A stretch of DNA of 10,398 nucleotides from Porticoccaceae bacterium (GTDB lineage: Bacteria > Pseudomonadota > Gammaproteobacteria > Pseudomonadales > Porticoccaceae), in contig JALNZZ010000072.1 of NCBI GenBank assembly GCA_023229065.1, forward strand, positions 1 through 10,398, given 5' to 3'. The notes under the pieces are model-generated. The model was not told the origin of the DNA, searched no databases, and saw nothing but the letters and a program-made list of their open reading frames with translations. Of this stretch, positions 1 to 4,892 are shown in pieces; within the stretch, counting starts at the first letter, position 1; every line of letters starts with the position of its first letter. A program made the translations under genes and the position numbers.

Positions 1-1
1 T

Positions 2-541
2 AAAAGAGCCTATCGACAGTTAGCGCGAAAGTATCACCCGGATGTCAGCAAGGAGCAGGGTGCTGAGGCACGCTTCCAAGAAGTTGGCGAAGTCTATGAA
101 GTGTTACAAGACCCGGCAAAGCGCGCAGAGTACGATCAGTTGCGTCGATATCATACGGGCCGTGACGGCTCTTTCAGTCCACCTCCCGGCTGGCAGAGTG
201 CCTCAGGGTTTGGTGGTGGCTATACCGAAGTGGATTCTCGTCATTTCAGTGAGTTTTTCGAGCAAATGTTTGGCGGTGGTTCCCGCAACACAGGTTTTGG
301 CGGCTTCGACAACTTTAGTCAATCGGCTCGAAGTCGGGGAGAGGATGTCCACGCACGTTTGGCCCTGTTTCTGGAGTGTGCCGAACAAGGCCCAGCGCTT
401 GCAGAGGGACTTAAAAACTCAACTTGCCGGGGTTGGCGATCACTCTTGACCTGCTTGCTGGATGAGGTCCACGCGATGCGGCGTGAAGTAGAGCGTCTTA
501 ATCACTTGCTGTCGCGGTTTATGGATGAAAAGCAACCGTAA
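2..541 (+). pseudogene. cbpA: CbpA-type J-domain co-chaperone, truncated and fused to cbpM remnant (5' end outside window)
   Basis: The frame is open from the left edge to the TAA at 539-541. It begins inside a J domain: the HPD tripeptide that stimulates DnaK ATPase is encoded at 35-43 (context KYHPDVS), followed by the typical J-domain end (EVLQDPAKRAEYDQLR). A Gly/Phe-rich linker follows (GFGGGYTEV, FFEQMFGGG, GFGGFDNF), then the first strand of the CbpA C-terminal domain (RGEDVHARLALFLE, ending at 376). CbpA proteins are normally around 300 residues with two beta-sandwich substrate-binding domains; here almost all of that part, roughly 170 residues, is missing. After 376 the frame crosses into cbpM-derived sequence, first out of frame and then in frame. 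Family role: DnaJ-like co-chaperone of DnaK and curved-DNA-binding protein. The remnant could still make a J-domain protein, but loss of the client-binding region points to a pseudogene. J-domain identity is near certain; non-function is inferred. Confidence 0.85.
384..541 (+). pseudogene. cbpM: Remnant of chaperone-modulator CbpM, with deletion and two frameshifts
   Basis: CbpM binds the CbpA J domain and inhibits it; its gene normally follows cbpA. Here only the C-terminal half is visible, spread over three frames. Bases 384-434 read NKAQRLQRDLKTQLAGV, 436-456 read AITLDLL, and 458-538 read LDEVHAMRREVERLNHLLSR followed by FMDEKQP. Joined, they give the normal end of a CbpM (arginine-rich helix, LAGVAITLDLLDEV, long final helix, LSRF). 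Two small insertions explain the frame changes: an extra G at 435/436 and a tandem duplication of TGCT at 452-459 (4 bases). The N-terminal MerR-like helix-turn-helix is absent, lost with the cbpA 3' end. The last segment falls back in the cbpA frame, so a J-domain/CbpM-helix hybrid could be translated. Assignment is by recalled family pattern, not alignment. Confidence 0.72.
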
Positions 542-554
542 CTCCAAGGTGGTG

Positions 555-615
555 TCGCAAGTGTGTTTGTTGCGAGCATCAGGCGCTGAAGCTGACAGTG
601 CCTTGATCAGCTTCA
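555..615 (+). other. Two adjacent inverted repeats after the cbpM stop
   Basis: TCGCAA (555-560) pairs with TTGCGA (570-575) across a 9-base loop. TGAAGCTGA (587-595) pairs perfectly with TCAGCTTCA (607-615) across an 11-base loop. They sit 14 and 46 bases after the TAA of the cbpA/cbpM remnant, where a terminator would be expected, but neither is followed by a T run, so factor-independent termination is doubtful. The second stem overlaps the proposed -35 of the next gene. They may also be old terminator or REP-like sequence. Confidence 0.35.
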
Positions 616-631
616 CTTCGCTGGTTAACAT
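603..631 (+). promoter_or_regulatory. Candidate sigma70 promoter for the guanidine riboswitch-sugE transcript
   Basis: TTGATC (603-608) and TAACAT (626-631) are separated by 17 bases, and each matches four of six consensus positions. Transcription would start near 638, a few bases before the first riboswitch hairpin at 645. This is the placement expected for a guanidine-II leader, which is short and starts almost at its first stem. Confidence 0.5.
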
Positions 632-644
632 AGCTTTGTCTAAA

Positions 645-692
645 GGAGGACGACCTCCCCCATCTCGGGAAGTAATGACCAGGACGACCTGG
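645..692 (+). promoter_or_regulatory. Guanidine-II riboswitch (mini-ykkC motif)
   Basis: Two perfect 5-bp hairpins, each closed by an ACGA tetraloop, stand in tandem: GGAGG-ACGA-CCTCC (645-658) and CCAGG-ACGA-CCTGG (679-692), with a 20-base linker. Paired stems with ACGR loops are the defining pattern of the mini-ykkC class, shown to bind guanidinium (one ion per loop, with the loops kissing) and to turn on translation of guanidine exporters. The gene directly downstream, at 715, is a SugE/Gdx exporter, an independent match to the known regulon. The ribosome-binding site GGAG is at 705-708, 12 bases after the second stem. CUCC in the first hairpin's 3' arm (655-658) could mask this GGAG when no ligand is bound, and CCG (695-697) with CGG (704-706) could form a small competing hairpin. 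Confidence 0.93.
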
Positions 693-714
693 CCCCGTTA
701 TTTCGGAGCGGTCA

Positions 715-1041
715 ATGCCTTGGGTCTATCTTATCGTTGCTGGTGTACTTGAGATTGTGTGGGCTTACACAATGAAGCAATCTCATGGCTTCAGTCGGCT
801 CATACCATCAATCATTACGATTTCTGCAATGGTGGCCAGCTTTTGGTTGCTAGCCTTTGCCATGCGAACTATTCCTCTCGGGACAGCCTACCCAGTCTGG
901 ACGGGGATAGGAGCTGTAGGAGCCTTTCTTGTCGGAATTGCATTTTTGGGCGAATCGGTTAACGCAGCGAGAATCATTGCTGCGATCCTCATTGTTTCAG
1001 GGCTGGTTTTAATGAAGCTAGCCAGCCCCATCAGCCCTTAA
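715..1041 (+). CDS. sugE: Guanidinium exporter Gdx/SugE (small multidrug resistance family)
   Basis: A 108-residue, four-helix inner-membrane protein of the SMR family, which works as a dual-topology dimer that exchanges protons for guanidinium. The start at 715 is supported by GGAG at 705-708 and by alignment with the family start. Visible signature residues of the Gdx subtype are Glu13 in GVLEIVW (the shared proton/substrate carboxylate), Trp16, Ser42, and Tyr59 and Trp62 in GTAYPVWTGIGAVG; HGFSRLIPS and FLGES are also typical. Membrane segments lie at about 4-20, 30-50, 58-78 and 84-103. Pro60 replaces the more usual Ala in GTAYAVW. The guanidine-II riboswitch immediately upstream agrees with guanidine export rather than broad drug efflux. 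It has its own promoter and no co-transcribed neighbour that can be shown. Base composition is about 52% GC by hand count over 841-960, lower than the genes to the right. Confidence 0.95.
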   Translation: MPWVYLIVAGVLEIVWAYTMKQSHGFSRLIPSIITISAMVASFWLLAFAMRTIPLGTAYPVWTGIGAVGAFLVGIAFLGESVNAARIIAAILIVSGLVLMKLASPISP

Positions 1042-1105
1042 ATCCGTATACCCAATATGCCAGTTGGCAGGATCAGCAGGTAAACGCGGCGACAGGCGAC
1101 ATGAC

Positions 1106-1141
1106 GATTCAAAACGAACTACAATGAATCAGACTGAATCA
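1106..1141 (+). promoter_or_regulatory. Possible autoregulatory operator and -10 element of the antitoxin gene
   Basis: Three copies of one hexamer lie just before the antitoxin gene: GATTCA (1106-1111, reversed), TGAATC (1125-1130) and TGAATC (1135-1140). The two direct copies extend to TGAATCA and are exactly 10 bases apart; the reversed copy is 19 bases from the first. A good -10 hexamer, TACAAT (1120-1125), lies between them, though no convincing -35 is seen. Ribbon-helix-helix antitoxins usually repress their own promoter by binding short sites about one helical turn apart, so this arrangement fits an operator. No binding has been shown. Confidence 0.4.
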
Positions 1142-1159
1142 CTGCACACTGAGGGTGTT

Positions 1160-1429
1160 ATGGCGAAAACAGATTCAAGGGTGATGACTGCCCACTTGCC
1201 TGTGGCCATGGCCGACAAGGTCGAACAATTGGCGCAGCGTCTGGAGCGCTCCAAGGGCTGGATCGTCAAGCAGGCGCTGGCGGACTGGATTGCCCGGGAA
1301 GAGGAGCGAGATCGACTGACCCGCGAAGCGCTGGCGGATGTGGACGCGGGCCAAGTCATAGATCACCAGGCGGTTCAGGCCTGGGCAGACAGTCTGGACA
1401 GCGATCAACCCCTGCCGGCACCCCGTTGA
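1160..1429 (+). CDS. Ribbon-helix-helix antitoxin, ParD/CopG type
   Basis: An 89-residue protein. I start it at 1160, where GAGGG (1151-1155) forms a ribosome-binding site and where the family normally begins (MAKTDSRVMTAHLP); an upstream ATG at 1064 would add 32 residues of low-quality sequence. The N-terminal strand (about 6-14, RVMTAHLPV) would dimerise and enter the DNA major groove. Two helices follow (about 16-29 and 32-47, SKGWIVKQALADWIAREEER). The C-terminal part, DVDAGQVIDHQAVQAWADSL, is the toxin-binding tail seen in ParD-like antitoxins next to ParE. The stop overlaps the ATG of a ParE remnant (TGATG at 1427-1431), the usual TA coupling. Because the toxin is broken, the antitoxin is now an orphan; it may persist as a repressor. 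No specific gene name can be assigned. Confidence 0.85.
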   Translation: MAKTDSRVMTAHLPVAMADKVEQLAQRLERSKGWIVKQALADWIAREEERDRLTREALADVDAGQVIDHQAVQAWADSLDSDQPLPAPR

Positions 1430-1569
1430 TGCAGTTGCAGTGGACGAGCAAGGCCATGTCCGATCTGGCCAGGCTTTTTCGACAAGATACACCTGTCCCC
1501 TATACTCTTCCCCGCTTTGCCGGCCCCAGGCCCAGTGAGCCCCATACCGCCCGATTTGCGGTAAAGTAG
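1429..1569 (+). pseudogene. Truncated ParE-type toxin
   Basis: The frame opens with an ATG overlapping the antitoxin stop and reads MQLQWTSKAMSDLARLFR, the characteristic first strand and helix of ParE/RelE-fold toxins. From about 1483 the family pattern is lost: the remaining 28 codons (QDTPVPYTLPRFAGPRPSEP and on) are proline-rich and resemble nothing in ParE, and the frame stops at 1567-1569 after 46 residues. A ParE is normally about 95-100 residues, with its functional residues in the missing part, so this product cannot be an active gyrase poison. The break is abrupt, which suggests deletion or replacement of the 3' part. Family membership rests on only 18 residues, but their position behind a ParD-like antitoxin makes it likely. 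Confidence 0.72.
1479..1506 (+). promoter_or_regulatory. Candidate sigma70 promoter of the peptide ABC transporter operon
   Basis: TCGACA (1479-1484) and TATACT (1501-1506) match five of six consensus bases each, with a 16-base spacer. Transcription would begin near 1513 and leave a leader of about 90 bases before the ATG at 1605. The promoter straddles the point where ParE similarity ends. No transcriptional data are available; antitoxin read-through is also possible. Confidence 0.5.
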
Positions 1570-1604
1570 CCGCCGAAGATCTGCGTCTATCAGAGTTGCT
1601 GTTG

Positions 1605-3491
1605 ATGAAAACCCCCAAAGAATACAAAGGACAGGAACACAAAGGTCGTGGCTGGCTGTGGCTGGCTTACGCGCTGTTGGTGGTGTTGCTGATATTGGTG
1701 ATGGTGCAGGTGGACCGCCAGTGGCAGCGGCTGGGGGATATCAACCGCATCATGAGCGAGCAGGCGGAGGATATTCGCCGCACTCGCGGGCTGTTGCGGG
1801 ATCTCGAACAGACCTTGCGCAGCGGTGAGCTGGCGCTGAATGTCGGCGCCGCGCCCGGTGCCAGTGCCACATCGGACGCCTTCGATCGCGCCCGCCAGGC
1901 AGCGGCGCGGGATGACTACGCCGCCGGTGACTGGCTGATGCTGGCTTTGGGTGCCAACCTCGCTACGCTGACGCCGCTGGTTTCCAGCGATGCCTATGCC
2001 AGTGAAGTGCAGGCCTATGTGTTTGAATCGCTGCTGACCCGCGACCCCGAATCCCTGGAGTGGCAGGGGTTGCTGGCTGAGGACTGGCAGGTGTCGGACG
2101 ACGGGCTGACCATTACCTTTACCTTGCGCCGCGATGTCAATTTCTCCGATGGCGAGCGGCTGACTGCTCACGATGTCGCCTTCACTTTCGACTTCATCAT
2201 GAATGAAGCCATCGCTGCTCCTCGCCATCGCGCTTATCTGGCCAAAATTGAGCGGGTTGTCGCCCTCGACGATCTTACGGTTGAGTTTCGCTACGCTGAG
2301 CCTTACTTCAACAGCCTTGCGCTGGCCGGGCAGCTGCAAGTGCTACCGGCTCATTTCTACCGTCGCTTCCTCGACGATCCGCGCACGTTCAACGAGAGCC
2401 GCGGCCTGTTGCTGGGCTCTGGCCCTTACCGGCTGAGTGATCCGGAGGGCTGGACGCCGGACCAGGGGCGTGTGGAGCTGGAGCGCAATCCGCGTTACTG
2501 GGGGCCGGTAGATGCTCCTTTCGAGCGCATTGTGTGGCGGGTAATCGAAAATGACAGTGCTCGCCTCACCACCTTTCGCAATGGCGATATCGACGTCTAC
2601 ACCGCGCGCCCACGGGAGTTCCAGCAGCTGTTGGACGACCAGGCATTGCAGAGCCGGGTGCAACATTTTGAATATATGAGCCCCATCGCCAGTTATAGCT
2701 ATATCGCCTGGAATCAATGGCGCGACGACCAGTCAACGATTTTTGCTGATCGCCGGGTGCGATTGGCAATGTCTCATCTCACCGATGTGGAAAGGGTGCT
2801 CGACGAGGTGTTTCTCGGCTATGGTGAGCCAGCAGTGAGCCCCTTTAGCCCGCGCTCCGAACAGCATGACCCGGCGTTGCAACCGATTGCCTACAATCTG
2901 GAGCGCGCTACAGCCTTGCTGAAGGAGGCGGGTTTCGAGGATCGCAACGGGGACGGTATTCTGGAAGACGCCGACGGTCGCCGTTTCGAATTTGAGCTGA
3001 CGTTCTTTCAGGACAGTGAAGATACGCGCCGCATGGTGCTCTTCCTCCGCGATTTATACGCTCGCGCCGGCATCATCATGCATCCGAAGCCCACCGAGTG
3101 GTCGGTGATGCTGGACAGCATCCGCCGCAAGGATTTTGATGCCATCACCCTGGCCTGGACCTCCGGGGTGGAAACGGACATTTTTCAGATGTTCCACTCC
3201 AGCCAGACCCTGGAAAACGGTGACAACTTTATCCACTACCAAAGTCCCGAACTGGATCTGTTGATCGACAGAGCGCGGGCCACGGTGGAAGAAGACGAGC
3301 GCATGCCCATCTGGCGCGAGGCGGAACATATCCTGTACGAAGATCAGCCCTACACATTCCTGTTTCGCCGCACCACCCTCGCTTTTGTGGATGGCCGCAT
3401 CAAGAATCTGCACAACACGGCGCTGGGGCTGAACCTGATGGCGGTGCCGGTGGAAATCTATGTGCCGGCCTCAGCACAGCGCTATCGTTAG
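1605..3491 (+). CDS. Membrane-anchored substrate-binding protein of a peptide ABC importer (SBP family 5)
   Basis: 628 residues from the ATG at 1605, with AGAG (1592-1595) as a weak ribosome-binding site; a TTG at 1596 would add three residues but leaves no such site. Residues about 17-36 form one strongly hydrophobic segment (LWLAYALLVVLLILVMVQV) with no signal-peptidase site or lipobox Cys in view, so it probably stays as a membrane anchor. Residues about 38-74 (RQWQRLGDINRIMSEQ onward) are charged, heptad-like and likely a coiled coil, then a Gly/Ala linker leads to the binding domain (about 110-610). That domain has DppA/OppA/YejA landmarks: YVFESLL, LAEDWQVSDDGLTITFTLR, VNFSDGERLTAHDVAFTF and GSGPYRL. 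It would act on the periplasmic face and pass oligopeptides to the two permeases encoded next. Free or lipid-anchored binding proteins are the norm, so the anchor with coiled coil is unusual. Ligand is unknown; peptides are inferred from family. Confidence 0.9.
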   Translation: MKTPKEYKGQEHKGRGWLWLAYALLVVLLILVMVQVDRQWQRLGDINRIMSEQAEDIRRTRGLLRDLEQTLRSGELALNVGAAPGASATSDAFDRARQAAARDDYAAGDWLMLALGANLATLTPLVSSDAYASEVQAYVFESLLTRDPESLEWQGLLAEDWQVSDDGLTITFTLRRDVNFSDGERLTAHDVAFTFDFIMNEAIAAPRHRAYLAKIERVVALDDLTVEFRYAEPYFNSLALAGQLQVLPAHFYRRFLDDPRTFNESRGLLLGSGPYRLSDPEGWTPDQGRVELERNPRYWGPVDAPFERIVWRVIENDSARLTTFRNGDIDVYTARPREFQQLLDDQALQSRVQHFEYMSPIASYSYIAWNQWRDDQSTIFADRRVRLAMSHLTDVERVLDEVFLGYGEPAVSPFSPRSEQHDPALQPIAYNLERATALLKEAGFEDRNGDGILEDADGRRFEFELTFFQDSEDTRRMVLFLRDLYARAGIIMHPKPTEWSVMLDSIRRKDFDAITLAWTSGVETDIFQMFHSSQTLENGDNFIHYQSPELDLLIDRARATVEEDERMPIWREAEHILYEDQPYTFLFRRTTLAFVDGRIKNLHNTALGLNLMAVPVEIYVPASAQRYR

Positions 3492-3509
3492 TCAGGCCAG
3501 CGCACATTT

Positions 3510-4892
3510 ATGCTGAATTATCTGCTGCGGCGCACTCTGTTGATGATACCGACGTTGTTCGGTATCACCCTCGTGGTGTTCGCTGTCATGGCCGCCTCGC
3601 CGGGGGGGCTGACCGTCAGTACCCTCGTGGATGGCATGAACCTGGACCCGGAAGGGCGCCAGGCGCTGGAGGACTACTACAACCGGCGCTACGGCCTCGA
3701 TCAGCCGGCACCGGTGCAGTACTTGCGCTGGCTCAACAACATTTCCCCGATCGGTTTCGAGCGCCAGGCAGACGGTACCCTGGGCGGGTTCTCACTGTGG
3801 AAAGGCGTAGACCTCGGCACCAGTTTTCGCTATGGGCGCCCGGTAACAGCCTTGATCGCCGAGCGCTTGCCCATCACTCTGTTGCTCAACTTGTTGTCTA
3901 TCCCGCTTGTCTATGGCGCGGCGATAGCCATCGGGGTGCAGGCAGCGCGCAGCCATGGGGGGCGCTTTGATGTCGCTTCCAACCTGGTGCTGCTGGCTTT
4001 GTGGTCAGTGCCGACCATGCTGGCAGGGGTGTTGTTTATCGGCTTTTTTGCCTCCGAGCAGTATTGGCGCTGGTTCCCCACCGGGGGAGTAGGGCGGCGC
4101 GAAGCGCTTGATCAGACGTGGTTGCCCTGGTTTGCCGGTTTCAGCGATGTTTTATTGCTGATGGCTGCCGTCGCTCTGGTGCTGGGTGTCCTGGTGTGGG
4201 CCGCCGTACGCGCTCCGGACGCGGTGCGCTGTCCTGTCTTCTTGCTGCTGGGGGCGCTACTGGGGTACGGCATGGCGGCAGATTTGCAGGGGTTGGTGCC
4301 GGGTATTCTGCATGTCGTACTCGCGGTGATTGGCGCTACCTTGCTGGCCGGTATCGCCAGGCTGCCAGGCACTGCACTGCGCCTGGCGCTGGTGGTGCCG
4401 CTGGCCATTGGCGTCGGCACGGGATTGGCGCGCTGGGCAGGTGCTGAGTTTATTCAGGGTGGGTATCTGCTGGATCGCGTCTGGCACTTGGTGCTGCCGG
4501 TGATCGCGCTCTCCTACGGGGGGCTGGCTTTCCTTGCCAAATTGACCCGCACCTCGCTGCTGGAGAATCTGGCGGCGGACTATGCCCGCACCGCCCGCGC
4601 CAAAGGGGTCGACGAAGAGACGGTGCTGTGGCGCCATGTGTTTCGCAACTCGCTGCTGCCGTTGATCACTGTGTCAGCCACGCTGTTGCCGAGTTTGCTG
4701 GCGGGATCGGTGATTGTGGAAAGCATCTTCAGTATCAACGGCATGGGCAAACTGGCGGTGGAGGCCGTGCAGATGCGGGATCGCGAGTTGGTGTTGTCGA
4801 TCACGCTGGTATCGGGGTTGCTGACTCTGGCGGGGTACCTGTTGGCGGATATCGCCTATGCCATGGCTGATCCGCGGGTGAGTTATGAGTGA
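3510..4892 (+). CDS. Peptide ABC transporter permease 1 (DppB/YejB type) with extra membrane segments
   Basis: 460 residues, well above the usual 310-365. Conserved parts are an N-terminal MLNYLLRRTLLMIPTLFGIT (TM1 about 9-29), the periplasmic loop ending DLGTSFRYGRPV, TM2 (118-143), TM3 (157-181), the segment VWHLVLPVIALSYGG (about 324-338), the EAA coupling loop (DYARTARAKGVDEETVLWRH, 357-376) that docks on the ATPase, and a C-terminus DPRVSYE like YejB. Between the WRWFPTGG region and VWHLVLP, about 100 added residues (roughly 210-312) hold four hydrophobic stretches: 213-234, 241-257, 264-282 and 290-308. The gene begins 18 bases after the binding-protein stop, with a weak ribosome-binding site, and its end overlaps the next gene by 8 bases, so translation is coupled. 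Forms the inner-membrane channel with permease 2. Identity is firm; the insert's role is unknown. Confidence 0.92.
   Translation: MLNYLLRRTLLMIPTLFGITLVVFAVMAASPGGLTVSTLVDGMNLDPEGRQALEDYYNRRYGLDQPAPVQYLRWLNNISPIGFERQADGTLGGFSLWKGVDLGTSFRYGRPVTALIAERLPITLLLNLLSIPLVYGAAIAIGVQAARSHGGRFDVASNLVLLALWSVPTMLAGVLFIGFFASEQYWRWFPTGGVGRREALDQTWLPWFAGFSDVLLLMAAVALVLGVLVWAAVRAPDAVRCPVFLLLGALLGYGMAADLQGLVPGILHVVLAVIGATLLAGIARLPGTALRLALVVPLAIGVGTGLARWAGAEFIQGGYLLDRVWHLVLPVIALSYGGLAFLAKLTRTSLLENLAADYARTARAKGVDEETVLWRHVFRNSLLPLITVSATLLPSLLAGSVIVESIFSINGMGKLAVEAVQMRDRELVLSITLVSGLLTLAGYLLADIAYAMADPRVSYE

Noticed and set aside
461..476. Dpp/Opp ATPase defect: Ile instead of Pro after the catalytic Glu in the second domain (CDEITSALD, ATPase residues 465-473)
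   Set aside because: As I recall, CDEITSALD-type sequences occur in many intact peptide-transporter ATPases; all catalytic residues are present, so no defect is claimed. (Coordinates given are only a placeholder; the codons lie at about 7458-7484.)
555..615. Factor-independent terminator after the cbpA/cbpM remnant
   Set aside because: Stems are good, but no T run follows either, so it is listed only as inverted repeats.
525..752. 75-codon open frame overlapping the cbpM end, the riboswitch and the sugE start
   Set aside because: It runs through both riboswitch hairpins and out of frame into sugE, with no protein-like pattern and no ribosome-binding site.
1064..1159. Longer antitoxin starting at the ATG at 1064
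   Set aside because: The extra 32 residues lack any family pattern, would cover the probable promoter and operator, and have no clear ribosome-binding site; 1160 has GAGGG at the right distance.
1590..2339. 249-codon minus-strand frame opposite the binding-protein gene
   Set aside because: Gln/His-rich low-complexity translation typical of an antisense shadow; the plus-strand frame carries clear SBP family 5 motifs.
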